Source: Fulvimonas soli (GTDB lineage Bacteria > Pseudomonadota > Gammaproteobacteria > Xanthomonadales > Rhodanobacteraceae). Taken from it: DNA of 64,000 nt. A model generated the notes under the pieces. It was not told where the DNA came from and made no database searches. It worked only from the letters and a program-made list of their open reading frames with translations. Made by a program: the position numbers and the translations under genes. The stretch covers positions 124,001 to 188,000 of the forward strand of contig NZ_QGHC01000003.1 of the NCBI RefSeq assembly GCF_003148905.1, read 5' to 3'. This document shows positions 24,809-34,666 of this stretch, one piece after another. The stretch's first letter is position 1; every line of letters starts with the position of its first letter.

Positions 24809-25627
24809 ATGCTGCGACAGCGCATCCTCACCGCCCTGCTGCTGGCGCCGCTGGCGATCCTGCTGATCCTCGCCGCGCCGACCTGGCTGTTCGCGCCGGC
24901 GGTCGCGCTGGTGTTCCTGGGCGCCGCCTGGGAATGGAGCCAGCTGTCGGGCGTGCGCGGCGACGCCGCGCGCGGCGCGCTGCTGGCGTTCACCGCCGCG
25001 GTGTTCGCGCTGCTGTGGTGCTGGCGCGCCACGGCGCTGTGGCCGGCGCTGATCGCGCTGGGCGTGGCCTGGTGGGGGCTGACCTGCCTGTGGCTGCGCC
25101 ACTTCGCCTTCGGCGCCGCGCCGACCGCCGAGAATCGCGGCCTCAAGCTGCTGGCGGGCCTGCTGGTGATCGTGCCGGGCTGGGTCGCCGCGACCGCCCT
25201 GCACGGCGCCCAGCCGCACGGCCACTGGTGGACCTTCCTGGCGCTGGCCATCGTCTGGGCGGCGGACACCGGCGCCTACTTCAGCGGGCGCCGCTTCGGC
25301 CGCCGCAAGCTCGCCCCGAACATCAGCCCGGGCAAGACCTGGGCCGGCGTGTACGGCGCCTTCGCCGCCGGCGCGCTGGTGGCGCTGGCCGGCGGCTGGC
25401 TGCTGGGCGTGCGCGACGCGCGCCTGGCCGGCCTGGTGCTGCTGGCCGTGCTCACCGTGGCGGCGTCGATCGTGGGCGACCTGCTGGAGAGCCTGATGAA
25501 ACGGCACGCCCAGGTGAAGGATTCCGGCACGCTGTTCCCCGGCCACGGCGGCCTGCTGGACCGGCTGGACAGCGTGTTCGCGGCGATGCCGGTGTTCGCC
25601 CTCGGCAAGCTGCTGCTCGGCCTATGA
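24809..25627 (+). CDS. cdsA: Phosphatidate cytidylyltransferase
   Basis: 272 residues with about seven to eight membrane helices. It makes CDP-diacylglycerol for phospholipid synthesis at the inner membrane. The C-terminal signature is clear: [20 protein letters not shown] followed by [10 protein letters not shown], along with [14 protein letters not shown] and [13 protein letters not shown] 24809 gives [14 protein letters not shown]. Its stop overlaps the dxr start (ATGA). Confidence 0.98.
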   Translation: MLRQRILTALLLAPLAILLILAAPTWLFAPAVALVFLGAAWEWSQLSGVRGDAARGALLAFTAAVFALLWCWRATALWPALIALGVAWWGLTCLWLRHFAFGAAPTAENRGLKLLAGLLVIVPGWVAATALHGAQPHGHWWTFLALAIVWAADTGAYFSGRRFGRRKLAPNISPGKTWAGVYGAFAAGALVALAGGWLLGVRDARLAGLVLLAVLTVAASIVGDLLESLMKRHAQVKDSGTLFPGHGGLLDRLDSVFAAMPVFALGKLLLGL

Positions 25628-26814
25628 ACGCTTCCGCGCCACGCCGGGTCGCCGTGCTGGGCGCCACCGGCTCGATCGGCGGCAGCACGCTCGACGTGAT
25701 CGCGCGCCACCCGGCGCGCTTCCGCGCCAGCGTGCTGGTCGCGCACCGCAACGTGGAGGCGCTGGCCGCGCTGTGCGCGGCGCACCGGCCGGAGCTGGCG
25801 GTGATCGCCGACCCGGCGCTGGAGGGCGAGCTGGCCCGCCGCCTCGCCGCCGCCGGCGTGCGCTGCGAGGTCGCCGCCGGCATGGAGGCGATCGCCGCCG
25901 CGGCCGCCGGCCCGCTGTGCGACACCGTGGTGGCGGCCATCGTCGGCGCCGCCGGGCTGGATTCCACCCTGGCCGCCGCCCGTGCGGGCAAGCGCCTGCT
26001 GCTGGCCAACAAGGAATCCATCGTGATGGCCGGCCCGCTGCTGCTGCAGGCGCTGCGCGAGGGCGGCGGCGAGCTGATCCCGGTGGACTCCGAGCACAAC
26101 GCGATCTTCCAGTGCCTGCCGGGCGGCCGCCCCGCGCTGGCCGAGGCCGGCGTGCGCCGGCTGATCCTCACCGCCTCCGGCGGCCCGTTCCGCGGCCGCA
26201 CGCGGGCGGAGCTGGCCACGGTCGGCCCGGACGAGGCCTGCCGGCACCCGAAGTGGTCGATGGGCCGCAAGATCTCGGTCGACTCGGCCACGCTGATGAA
26301 CAAGGGGCTGGAGGTGATCGAGGCGCACCACCTGTTCGGCGCCCCGCCCGCGCGGATCGAGGTGCTGGTGCACCCGCAGAGCCTGGTGCACTCGCTGGTC
26401 GAGTACGCCGACGGCTCGGTGCTGGCGCAGCTGGGCAACCCGGACATGCGCACCGCGCTCGCCCACGCGCTGGCCTGGCCGGAGCGCGTCGAGGCCGGGG
26501 TGGCGCCGCTGGACCTGGCGGCCGGCCCGCCGCTGGCCTTCGAGCGGCCGGACCTGGACACCTTCCGCTGCCTGGCGCTGGCCTTCCAGGCGCTGCACGC
26601 CGGCGGCGACGCGCCGGCGATCCTGAACGCCGCCAACGAGGTGGCGGTGGAGGCCTTCCTGGCCGGCGCGATTCCGTTCCTGGCCATCGCCGACGTGGTG
26701 GAGAGCGTGCTCGCGGAACTGCCGGCGCAGGCCGTGGTCGATGTCCAGACGCTGGTCGCGCGCGACCGGGCCGCCCGCGCGGCCGCCCGCCGCGTGCTCC
26801 ACGGCGCTTGCTGA
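25624..26814 (+). CDS. dxr: 1-deoxy-D-xylulose 5-phosphate reductoisomerase
   Basis: 396 residues. It converts DXP to 2-C-methyl-D-erythritol 4-phosphate in the non-mevalonate pathway. The NADPH-binding [17 protein letters not shown], the LLANKES segment, the metal-binding [10 protein letters not shown], the [20 protein letters not shown] region and [12 protein letters not shown] are present. The start overlaps cdsA by four bases. It supplies isoprenoid units for uppS and ispA in this window. Confidence 0.98.
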   Translation: MNASAPRRVAVLGATGSIGGSTLDVIARHPARFRASVLVAHRNVEALAALCAAHRPELAVIADPALEGELARRLAAAGVRCEVAAGMEAIAAAAAGPLCDTVVAAIVGAAGLDSTLAAARAGKRLLLANKESIVMAGPLLLQALREGGGELIPVDSEHNAIFQCLPGGRPALAEAGVRRLILTASGGPFRGRTRAELATVGPDEACRHPKWSMGRKISVDSATLMNKGLEVIEAHHLFGAPPARIEVLVHPQSLVHSLVEYADGSVLAQLGNPDMRTALAHALAWPERVEAGVAPLDLAAGPPLAFERPDLDTFRCLALAFQALHAGGDAPAILNAANEVAVEAFLAGAIPFLAIADVVESVLAELPAQAVVDVQTLVARDRAARAAARRVLHGAC

Positions 26815-26849
26815 TAAGCTCTGGATTCCCCGCGGACAGTTTCCGATTG

Positions 26850-28196
26850 ATGACTTCCTTCTTCGGCTCGGTGTTCTGGTTGCTGGTCACGCTCGGCGTG
26901 CTGGTGACCTTCCATGAGTTCGGCCACTACTGGGTCGCGCGGCGCTGCGGCGTGAAGGTGCTGCGCTTCTCGGTGGGCTTCGGCAACGCGATCTGGAAGC
27001 GCATCGGCCGCGACGGCACCGAGTACTGCATCGCCGCGATCCCGCTCGGCGGCTACGTGAAGATGCTCGACGCCCGCGAGGGCGAGGTCGACCCGGCGCT
27101 GGCGGACCAGGAGTTCACCGGCAAGCCGGTGTGGCAGCGCATCGCCATCGTGCTGGCCGGGCCGGGCTTCAACCTGGTCTTCACCGTGCTCGCGCTGTGG
27201 CTGATGTTCGTGCTGGGCAAGCCGGACGTCGCCCCGGTGGTCACCGCCGCGCCGCACAGCCTGGCCGCGCAGGCCGGCGTGCGCCCGGGCGACCGCCTGC
27301 TGAAGGTGGACGGCAAGGCGGTGAGCGCCTGGAGCGACGCCTACGAGAGCATCGCCATGGCCACGCTGGGCCGCGGCCCGCTGCCGCTCGAGGTGCGCGA
27401 TCCCGACGGCGGCGTGCGCGACCTGCTGCTGCCGCTGCAGCAGCTGCCCGCCGGCAAGGCGGTGGACGAATACATGGACGCGCTGGGGCTCGACCTGAAC
27501 CCGCCGCCGCCGGTCGCGGCGGTGGTGACGCCCGGGCAGCCGGCCGCGCTGGCCGGCCTGCGCAGCGGCGACCGCATCGTCAGCGTCAACGGCCAGGCCG
27601 TGGCCGACTTCGACGCGCTCAACAAGCTGATCCCGCAGGAGGCGGCCAGGTCGCCCACGCTGCGGATCGTGGTGCAGCGCGGCGGCCAGACCCTGCCCTT
27701 CACCGTGCAGGCGCACATGGCCTCGCTGCAGGGCCAGCCGGAGAAATGGCTGATCGGCGTCGGGCCGGCCGAGCGGGAGCCGGCCGTGCGCCGCTACGGG
27801 CCGCTGGAGGCCGTCGGCGCCGCGCTGGCGTCCACCCGCGACGGCGTCGCCGCGATGCTCACCATGATCGGCAAGCTGGTCACCGGCGAGGCCTCGACGA
27901 AGAACCTGTCCGGCGTGATCGGCATCGCCCAGGCGGCGCAGGTCTCGGCGCAGATGGGGCCGGCCTGGTTCCTCAGCTTCCTGGCGCAGATCTCGCTGTG
28001 CCTGGCGGTGCTGAACCTGCTGCCGATCCCGGTTTTGGACGGCGGGCACCTGCTGTACTACCTTATCGAGTTGGTCAAGGGCAGCCCGGTCAGCGAGCGC
28101 ACCATGATCATCGGGCAGTACATCGGACTGGCCGTGCTGTTCATGCTGATGGGGCTGGCGTTCTACAACGACATCCACCGCACGCTGCTGTCGTGA
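26850..28196 (+). CDS. rseP: RIP metalloprotease RseP (site-2 protease)
   Basis: 448 residues. It cleaves anti-sigma factor RseA in the membrane during envelope stress. The zinc motif HEFGH is in the first membrane helix (residues about 20-24). Two PDZ domains (about 115-200 and 205-300) are followed by the third zinc ligand in NLLPIPVLDGGHLLYY. The GFG and LAGPGFNLVFT motifs fit the family. It is 35 bp from dxr and 111 bp from bamA. Confidence 0.97.
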   Translation: MTSFFGSVFWLLVTLGVLVTFHEFGHYWVARRCGVKVLRFSVGFGNAIWKRIGRDGTEYCIAAIPLGGYVKMLDAREGEVDPALADQEFTGKPVWQRIAIVLAGPGFNLVFTVLALWLMFVLGKPDVAPVVTAAPHSLAAQAGVRPGDRLLKVDGKAVSAWSDAYESIAMATLGRGPLPLEVRDPDGGVRDLLLPLQQLPAGKAVDEYMDALGLDLNPPPPVAAVVTPGQPAALAGLRSGDRIVSVNGQAVADFDALNKLIPQEAARSPTLRIVVQRGGQTLPFTVQAHMASLQGQPEKWLIGVGPAEREPAVRRYGPLEAVGAALASTRDGVAAMLTMIGKLVTGEASTKNLSGVIGIAQAAQVSAQMGPAWFLSFLAQISLCLAVLNLLPIPVLDGGHLLYYLIELVKGSPVSERTMIIGQYIGLAVLFMLMGLAFYNDIHRTLLS

Positions 28197-28307
28197 CGCG
28201 GCGCGTGCGCGGGATGCGTGGCGAGGCGGGCACGGTCCCGCCCGGCACCCTTGATCTCGGGGCGGCCCATCCGGCCGCCTCGCCGCAATAACCCAACGGA
28301 ATCGACG

Positions 28308-30710
28308 ATGAAGCGTATCGCCGCCCTGATCCTGCTTGCCTCACTCTCCGCCAACGCGCTGGCCTTCGAGCCGTTCGTCGTTTCCGATATCCGCATCGAC
28401 GGCCTGAGCCGCATCTCGGCCGGCACGGTGTACAACTACCTGCCGATCAACAAGGGCGACCGGCTCACCAACGAGGCGGCCCAGCGCGCCATCCGCGCGC
28501 TGTACAACACCAAGTTCTTCAGCGACGTGGAGCTGGAGCGCGAGGGCGACATCCTGGTCATCAAGGTGGTCGAGCGCCCCTCGATCGCCAAGCTCACCCT
28601 GCGCGGCAACAAGGACATCAAGGAGGAGGACCTGCGCAAGGGCCTCAAGGAGATCGGCCTGGCCGAGGGCGAGACCTTCGACCGCCTGTCGCTGGACCGC
28701 GTGCAGCAGGAGCTGATCCGCCAGTACTACAACCGCGGCAAGTACAACGTCTCGGTCGACCCGCACGTGACCAACCTCGACCGCAACCGCGTGGCGGTGG
28801 ACATCGAGATCCGCGAGGGCAAGGTCGCCAAGATCAAGCAGCTCAACATCGTCGGCAACAAGGCCTTCACCGACAAGGAGATCCGCAAGGACTTCGAGTC
28901 GGACACCACCAACTGGATGTCCTGGTACTCCAAGGACGACCAGTACTCGCGCGAGAAGCTCTCCGGCGACCTGGAGAAGCTGCAGTCCTACTACATGAAC
29001 CGCGGCTACGCCGACTTCGGCGTGGACTCCACCCAGGTGACCATCGCGCCGGACAAGCGCGAGATGTACATCGCCGCCAGCATCAAGGAAGGCGAGATCT
29101 ACACCGTCTCCGACGTGCACCTGCTGGGCGAGCTGATCCTGCCCGAGGACACCCTGCGCAAGCTGGTGTTCATCCGCACCGGCGACACCTTCAACCGCGG
29201 CGCCATCGAGGCGAGCAGCGACGCCATCAAGGGCCTGCTGTCCAACATCGGCTACGCCTACGCCAAGGTCACGCCGATCCCGAAGCTGGACAAGGAAAAG
29301 CGCACCGTCGACCTCACCCTCTACATCGAGCCGGGCAAGCGCGTGTACGTGCGCCGCGTGGTGTTCCAGGGCAACACCCGCACCGAGGACGACGTGCTGC
29401 GCCGCGAGATGCGCCAGCTCGAGGGCTCCTACTACAACCAGGCGGCGATCGACCGCTCGAAGATCCGCCTGCAGCAGAAGGGCTACTTCAAGAAGGTCGA
29501 CATCGACAAGCAGCTGGTGCCGGGCACCGACGACAAGGTGGACGTCACCGTGAAGGTGGAGGAGCAGTCCGCCGGCAGCCTGATGTTCGGCATCGGCTAC
29601 TCGCAGTACTCGGGCATCATCCTGTCCGCCTCGGTGTCGCAGAACAACTTCCTCGGCACCGGCGACAGCTTCAGCGTGGGCGCCGAGCGCAGCGACTACT
29701 ACACCCGCATCAACGCCAGCTACTACAACCCGTACCTCACCGACAACGGCGTGGGCATCGGCTACACCGCCACCTACACCAAGACCGACTACGGCGACAC
29801 CGACTTCGCCAACTACGAGACCAGCACCAAGGCGTTCTCCAGCTACCTGGGCATCCCGCTCACCGACTTCAGCAGCATGCGCGTGGGCCTGGGCCTGTCC
29901 AGCAACAAGGTGGTGTCGATCGAGGGCTACACGCCGCAGGCGCTGCTGGACTACCAGCACGCGCTGGGCCACTACACCGAGCACGCCTGGACCGGCACGC
30001 TGGGCTGGAGCCGCGACACCCGCAACAGCTACTGGGCGGCCACCCGCGGCGGCCTGCTGTCGGCCAACCTCGACGTCGCCCTGCCCGGCTCCACCGTGCA
30101 GTACTGGAAGCTGTACACCGAGGCCAACCACTACTGGCCGGTCGGCGGCGGCTTCGTGCTGTACCTGGACGGCCAGGTGGGCATGGGCAAGACCTACGGC
30201 AACCAGACCTACGACGCCACCTTCGGCGAGTACAAGGCCGGCGAGAAGATCGACTTCCCGTTCTGGCAGAACTACTACTCCGGCGGCGTGCGCGACGTGC
30301 GCGGCTTCCAGGACAACACCCTGGGCCCGCGCCTGTGCGCCGGCGTGAACTCCGACGGCACGCCGATCCAGCCGGACAAGCGCGGCTACTGCAACGGCAG
30401 CTACTACAACTATGCCCAGCCGATCGGCGGCGCATTCAAGGTGCTGGGCACGGCGCAGCTGTTCCTGCCGCTGCCGTTCCTCAAGGACGTCAACACCGCG
30501 CGCGTCTCGCTGTTCGTCGACGTCGGCAACGCCTACAAGGACTACAACAGCTTCGAGGCGAAGGACCTGCGCGCCTCCACCGGCATCGCGCTGCAGTGGC
30601 AGGCGCCGATCGGCCCGCTGATCATCAGCTTCGCCACGCCGATCCGCTCCAAGGACGAGGACAAGCACTACGAGGAGCGCATCCAGTTCACCTTCGGCAG
30701 CCAGTTCTGA
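28308..30710 (+). CDS. bamA: Outer membrane protein assembly factor BamA
   Basis: 800 residues. A signal peptide (residues 1-19, ANALA cleavage), five POTRA domains (about 22-420), then the Omp85 beta-barrel. VRGFQDNTLGPR (the VRGF motif of loop 6) and the C-terminal FTFGSQF, ending in the aromatic beta-signal, support it. It is the core of the BAM complex that inserts outer membrane proteins. In E. coli skp lies between bamA and lpxD; here there is only 166 bp with repeats. Confidence 0.98.
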   Translation: MKRIAALILLASLSANALAFEPFVVSDIRIDGLSRISAGTVYNYLPINKGDRLTNEAAQRAIRALYNTKFFSDVELEREGDILVIKVVERPSIAKLTLRGNKDIKEEDLRKGLKEIGLAEGETFDRLSLDRVQQELIRQYYNRGKYNVSVDPHVTNLDRNRVAVDIEIREGKVAKIKQLNIVGNKAFTDKEIRKDFESDTTNWMSWYSKDDQYSREKLSGDLEKLQSYYMNRGYADFGVDSTQVTIAPDKREMYIAASIKEGEIYTVSDVHLLGELILPEDTLRKLVFIRTGDTFNRGAIEASSDAIKGLLSNIGYAYAKVTPIPKLDKEKRTVDLTLYIEPGKRVYVRRVVFQGNTRTEDDVLRREMRQLEGSYYNQAAIDRSKIRLQQKGYFKKVDIDKQLVPGTDDKVDVTVKVEEQSAGSLMFGIGYSQYSGIILSASVSQNNFLGTGDSFSVGAERSDYYTRINASYYNPYLTDNGVGIGYTATYTKTDYGDTDFANYETSTKAFSSYLGIPLTDFSSMRVGLGLSSNKVVSIEGYTPQALLDYQHALGHYTEHAWTGTLGWSRDTRNSYWAATRGGLLSANLDVALPGSTVQYWKLYTEANHYWPVGGGFVLYLDGQVGMGKTYGNQTYDATFGEYKAGEKIDFPFWQNYYSGGVRDVRGFQDNTLGPRLCAGVNSDGTPIQPDKRGYCNGSYYNYAQPIGGAFKVLGTAQLFLPLPFLKDVNTARVSLFVDVGNAYKDYNSFEAKDLRASTGIALQWQAPIGPLIISFATPIRSKDEDKHYEERIQFTFGSQF

Positions 30711-30732
30711 GGCCGGCCGGCCGGAGCTGCCT

Positions 30733-30760
30733 TCGCGGCCGGAGGCCGCTCCCACAGGGC
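30733..30760 (+). repeat. Single-arm REP sequence
   Basis: TCGCGGCCGGAGGCCGCTCC plus CACAGGG, one arm of the REP family seen paired at 18693-18757 and 48063-48126. The unit is itself partly self-complementary (GGCCGGAGGCC). It follows the bamA stop. Confidence 0.65.
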
Positions 30761-30780
30761 GGCACATGGAGTTCCACACG

Positions 30781-30805
30781 GAGAGCGCGGCCCAGCCGCG
30801 CTCTC
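30781..30805 (+). terminator. Possible bamA transcript hairpin
   Basis: A perfect 11-bp stem GAGAGCGCGGC/GCCGCGCTCTC with a CCA loop, followed by CGCGTTTC rather than a long T-run. It may be a weak terminator or an RNA-stabilising end. A TACAAT box at 30848-30853 with CGGACA 17 bp upstream could start the lpxD transcript. Confidence 0.45.
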
Positions 30806-30876
30806 CGCGTTTCGGGGGCCGCGCCGGACAGGAGCGGCCCGGGCCATTACAATTGGCCGCCCTGCCGGGAGCCCGC

Positions 30877-31905
30877 ATGAGCGCAGACAACTACACCGTG
30901 GCCGAACTGGCCGAACGCTTCGGCCTCGCCTTCCACGGCGACGGCGGCCGCGTGATCGGCGGCGTGGGCACGCTGGCCGGCGCCGGGCCCGGCCAGCTGA
31001 GCTTCCTGTCCAACAGCAGGTACGCCGCGCAGCTGGCCGCCACCCGCGCCGGCGTGGTGGTGCTGCGCGAGGCCGACCTGCCCGCCTGCCCCACCGCCGC
31101 GCTGGTCGCGCCCGACCCCTACGTGGCCTACGCGAAGATCGCCGCGCTGTTCGAGCGCCTGCCGGCCGCCGCGCCGGGCGTGCACCCGAGCGCGGTGGTC
31201 GCGCCCACGGCGCGCATCGGCGAGGGCGCCAGCATCGGCCCGTGCTGCGTGGTCGAGGACGGCGCGGAGATCGGCGCGGGCGCGGTGCTCGGCCCGCACT
31301 GCATCGTCGGCGCCGGCTGCACGGTCGGCGCGCAGTCGCGGCTGGTGGCGCGCGTCACGCTGGTCACGCGGGTGACGCTGGGCCGGCGCGTGCTGGTGCA
31401 CCCGGGCGCGGTGATCGGCTCGGACGGCTTCGGCCTCGCCTTCGAGCGCGACCACTGGGTGAAGATCCCGCAGCTCGGCGGCGTGCGCATCGGCGACGAC
31501 TGCGAGATCGGCGCCAACACCACCATCGACCGCGGTGCGCTGGAGGACACCGTGCTGGAGGAGGACGTGCGGCTGGACAACCAGATCCAGATCGCCCACA
31601 ACGTCCACATCGGCGCGCACAGCGCGCTGGCCGGCTGCGCCGCGGTGGCCGGCAGCGCGAAGATCGGCCGCTACTGCATGATCGGCGGCAACGCCGGCGT
31701 GCTGGGCCATCTGGAGGTGGCCGACCGGGTTACCATTACCGCCAAGAGCCTGGTCACGCATTCGATCCGCGAGCCCGGCGAGTATTCCTCGGGCACCCCG
31801 CTGCAGGACAACCGCACCTGGCGCAGGAACGCCGCCCGCTTCAAGCACCTGGACGAGTACGCGCGCCGGATCGCGGCGCTGGAGAAGGACAGCAACGATG
31901 AGTGA
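30877..31905 (+). CDS. lpxD: UDP-3-O-(3-hydroxyacyl)glucosamine N-acyltransferase
   Basis: 342 residues. The third step of lipid A synthesis; adds the N-linked hydroxyacyl chain. The N-terminal uridine-binding domain (YTVAELAERFGL, LSFLSNSRY) precedes hexapeptide repeats. GSDGFGLAFERDHWVKIPQ, TTIDRGALEDT, the catalytic-His region NQIQIAHNVHIG and MIGGNAGVLGH match LpxD. ATG 30877 gives the standard start. The last eight bases overlap fabZ. Confidence 0.98.
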   Translation: MSADNYTVAELAERFGLAFHGDGGRVIGGVGTLAGAGPGQLSFLSNSRYAAQLAATRAGVVVLREADLPACPTAALVAPDPYVAYAKIAALFERLPAAAPGVHPSAVVAPTARIGEGASIGPCCVVEDGAEIGAGAVLGPHCIVGAGCTVGAQSRLVARVTLVTRVTLGRRVLVHPGAVIGSDGFGLAFERDHWVKIPQLGGVRIGDDCEIGANTTIDRGALEDTVLEEDVRLDNQIQIAHNVHIGAHSALAGCAAVAGSAKIGRYCMIGGNAGVLGHLEVADRVTITAKSLVTHSIREPGEYSSGTPLQDNRTWRRNAARFKHLDEYARRIAALEKDSNDE

Positions 31906-32371
31906 CAACACCCCGGCCCTCGGCCTGCCGGTGAACGTGGAGCAGATCCAGCAGCTCCTGCCGCACCGCTACCCGTTCCTGCTGGTCGACCGCGTGGTCG
32001 AGCTGGTGCCGGACGAGCGCGTGGTGGCGCTGAAGAACGTCACCATCAACGAGCCGTTCTTCCAGGGCCACTTCCCCGGCCACCCGGTGATGCCGGGCGT
32101 GCTGATCGTGGAGGCGATGGCGCAGGCCGCCGGCCTGCTCACCCAGATCAGCAGCCGCCTCAAGGGCGACAAGGGCAGCCCGCTGTTCTACCTGGCCAAG
32201 GTGGACAACGCGCGCTTCACCGCGCCGGTGGTGCCGGGCGACCAGCTGCGGCTGGAGGTCTCGCTCAAGCGCCTGATGCGCGGCATGGGCCTGTTCGCCG
32301 CGCGCACCGTGGTGGACGGCCGCGAGGTGGCCAGCTGCGAGCTGATGTGCGCGGCCAGGAGCGACAAATGA
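31898..32371 (+). CDS. fabZ: 3-hydroxyacyl-[acyl-carrier-protein] dehydratase
   Basis: 157 residues, a hotdog-fold enzyme of fatty acid elongation. [17 protein letters not shown] and the catalytic [20 protein letters not shown] (His and Glu) are present. Overlap with lpxD (8 bp) and lpxA (ATGA, 4 bp) indicates translational coupling, which balances hydroxyacyl-ACP use between lipid A and phospholipids. Confidence 0.99.
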   Translation: MSDNTPALGLPVNVEQIQQLLPHRYPFLLVDRVVELVPDERVVALKNVTINEPFFQGHFPGHPVMPGVLIVEAMAQAAGLLTQISSRLKGDKGSPLFYLAKVDNARFTAPVVPGDQLRLEVSLKRLMRGMGLFAARTVVDGREVASCELMCAARSDK

Positions 32372-33141
32372 TCCATCCCACCGCGCAGGTCGATCCTTCC
32401 GCCGTCATCGGCGCCAGCGTCAGCGTCGGCGCCTACAGCGTGATCGGCGCCGACGTGGAGATCGGCGAGGGCACGGTGGTCGGCCCGCACGTGGTGATCG
32501 AGGGGCCGACCCGGATCGGCCGCGACAACCGCATCAACCAGTTCGCCGCGCTCGGCGGCGCGCCGCAGGACAAGAAGTGGAAGGGCGAGCGCACCGAGCT
32601 GGTGGTCGGCGACCGCAACATCTTCCGCGAGTTCGTCACCGTGCACCGCGGCACCGGCGACGGCGGCGGCGTGACCCGCATCGGCAGCGACAACTGGTTC
32701 CTCGCCTACGTGCACATCGCGCACGACTGCCAGGTCGGCAACCACACGGTGTTCTCCAACTACTCGGCGCTGGCCGGGCACGTGGAGATCGGCGACTGGG
32801 TGATCCTGTCCGGCTTCTCCGGCGTGCACCAGTTCTGCAAGGTCGGCGCGCACGCCTTCATCGGCATGGGCTGCCTGGTCGGCGCCGACGTGCCGCCGTT
32901 CGTGACGATGGCCAACGAGCAGCGCGGCCGCCCGCGCGGCATCAACAGCGAGGGCCTGAAGCGCCGCGGCTTCGAGCCCGCGCGCATCGCCGCGATCAAG
33001 CGCGCCTACCGCACGCTGTACATGGGCGGCCTGCCGCTGGCCGAGGCGCGCGAGCAGCTCGCCGCGCAGGCGCAGGACAGCGACGACGTGAAGGCGCTGC
33101 TGGACTTCATCGACCGCAGCGAGCGCGCGTTGGCGCGTTGA
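32368..33141 (+). CDS. lpxA: UDP-N-acetylglucosamine acyltransferase
   Basis: 257 residues. It is the first acylation of lipid A. A left-handed beta-helix starts at [26 protein letters not shown], the catalytic-His segment [14 protein letters not shown] and [11 protein letters not shown] are family hallmarks, followed by a C-terminal helical domain ([16 protein letters not shown]). The start overlaps fabZ as ATGA. Its stop codon is the first base of a heptanucleotide tandem array. Confidence 0.99.
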   Translation: MIHPTAQVDPSAVIGASVSVGAYSVIGADVEIGEGTVVGPHVVIEGPTRIGRDNRINQFAALGGAPQDKKWKGERTELVVGDRNIFREFVTVHRGTGDGGGVTRIGSDNWFLAYVHIAHDCQVGNHTVFSNYSALAGHVEIGDWVILSGFSGVHQFCKVGAHAFIGMGCLVGADVPPFVTMANEQRGRPRGINSEGLKRRGFEPARIAAIKRAYRTLYMGGLPLAEAREQLAAQAQDSDDVKALLDFIDRSERALAR

Positions 33142-33189
33142 ACGGGGAACGGGGAACGGGGAACGGGGAACGGGGAACGGGGAACGGGG
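33141..33189. repeat. Heptanucleotide tandem repeat, seven copies of AACGGGG
   Basis: Seven exact units starting on the last base of the lpxA stop codon. It splits the lpxD-fabZ-lpxA group from lpxB, which are adjacent in many relatives. Copy number of such short repeats tends to vary between strains. No reading frame of merit crosses it, and the remaining 214 bp to lpxB hold only a possible TACACT -10 box (33390-33395). Confidence 0.95.
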
Positions 33190-33403
33190 GAGCATTCCGC
33201 CGCCTGTGTCCCGACGCCATCTCCAGGGCACGGATTTCGTTGCACCACCGCTCGGTCGACGGCGCCAACCGCCGCCTCTGGCGGTTCCGGCCGCCGGCGA
33301 GCGGGCGTGCGCACGGCGGCGCAGGCCTGCGAGACGGCCCGCACGGCAACCCTGCACATGCGGTCCGCGATCGCTCGCGCTCCGCGCGTTACACTCCCGC
33401 CCC

Positions 33404-34666
33404 ATGAGTTCCTCCGCCCCCCTGTCGGCCGCTTCGGGAGCCGTCCCCGCTTCCCCGCATCCACGGTCCGGCGCGCCGCTGATCGCCCTGATCGCCGGCG
33501 AAGACTCCGGCGACCAGCTCGGCGCCGACCTGGTCGCCGCGCTGCGCGCGCGCCATCCGCAGGCGCGCTTCGTCGGCATCGGCGGCGCGCGCATGCAGGC
33601 ACGGGGCTTCGAGTCCTGGTACGACATCCGCGAGCTGTCGCTGTTCGGCCTGGCCGAGGTGGTGGCGCACCTGCCGCGGTTGCTGCGCCTGCGCAGGGAG
33701 CTCGTCGCGCGGCTGGTCGCGGCGAAGCCCGACGTGGTGGTCGGCATCGACGCACCCGACTTCAACCTCGGCGTCGAGCAGCGCCTCAGGCGCGCCGGCC
33801 TGCGCACCGTGCACTACGTCAGCCCATCGGTGTGGGCGTGGCGCGAGAACCGCGCGGAGAAGATCGGCCGCTCGGCCGCGCGCGTGCTGTGCCTGTTCCC
33901 GATGGAGCCGCCGATCTACGCGCGCCACGGCGTGGACGCGCGCTTCGTCGGCCATCCGCTGGCCGACCGCTTCCCGCTGGTGTCCGACCGCGCCGCCGCG
34001 CGCGAGGCGCTGGGCCTGCCGCAGGACGCGCCGGTGCTGGCCGTGCTGCCGGGCAGCCGTTCGTCCGAGCTGGCGCGGCTGGGCGGGCCCTTCCTCGCCG
34101 CCGCGAAGAAAGTCGCCGCCGCCCTGCCCGGCCTGCGCGTGGCGATCCCGGCGGCCAACGCGCGGATGCACGCGCGCCTGCAGGCGCTGCTGGCTGGCTG
34201 GCCGGCGGACCTGGCCCCGCCGCTGCTGCTGGACGGCCGCGCGCACGAGGCGATGCAGGCCGCCGACGTCGTGCTGCTCGCCTCCGGCACCGCCACGCTG
34301 GAGGCGATGCTGGCCAAGCGGCCGATGGTGGTGGGCTACCGCGTCTCGCCGGTCAGCTACCGCATCGCGCGCGCGCTTCGCATGCTCAGGACCGACGTCT
34401 ACGCGCTGCCCAACATCCTCGCCCGCGCCTGCGGCCTGGGCGAGCGCGCGCTGCTGGCGCCGGAGCTGATGCAGGACGACTGCACCGCCGGCAAGCTGGC
34501 CGGGGCGACGCTGGCGCTGTTCCGCGACAGCGAGCGGCGCGGCCATATCGTCGCCGCGTTCGAGCAGCTGCACCGCGCGCTGCGCGCGGACCTGTCCGGC
34601 AGCGCCGCCGACGCGGCCGCCGCGGCGATCGGCGAACTGATGGAGGGCGGCCATGCGCAGGCGTGA
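33404..34666 (+). CDS. lpxB: Lipid-A-disaccharide synthase
   Basis: 420 residues. A GT19 enzyme joining UDP-2,3-diacylglucosamine and lipid [20 protein letters not shown] is the N-terminal signature, with Asp in place of the usual Ala in [18 protein letters not shown]-type motif ([15 protein letters not shown]), the donor loop [13 protein letters not shown] and [13 protein letters not shown] are present. The stop overlaps the proposed rnhB start by 14 bp. Confidence 0.97.
   Translation: MSSSAPLSAASGAVPASPHPRSGAPLIALIAGEDSGDQLGADLVAALRARHPQARFVGIGGARMQARGFESWYDIRELSLFGLAEVVAHLPRLLRLRRELVARLVAAKPDVVVGIDAPDFNLGVEQRLRRAGLRTVHYVSPSVWAWRENRAEKIGRSAARVLCLFPMEPPIYARHGVDARFVGHPLADRFPLVSDRAAAREALGLPQDAPVLAVLPGSRSSELARLGGPFLAAAKKVAAALPGLRVAIPAANARMHARLQALLAGWPADLAPPLLLDGRAHEAMQAADVVLLASGTATLEAMLAKRPMVVGYRVSPVSYRIARALRMLRTDVYALPNILARACGLGERALLAPELMQDDCTAGKLAGATLALFRDSERRGHIVAAFEQLHRALRADLSGSAADAAAAAIGELMEGGHAQA

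Noticed and set aside
33141-33189. CRISPR-like array
   Set aside because: The 7-bp unit has no spacers and no cas genes are present; it is a simple tandem repeat.
33142-33403. Open frame running through the heptanucleotide array toward lpxB
   Set aside because: It encodes only the repeat-derived Gly-Asn-Gly-Glu-Arg pattern and low-complexity sequence.
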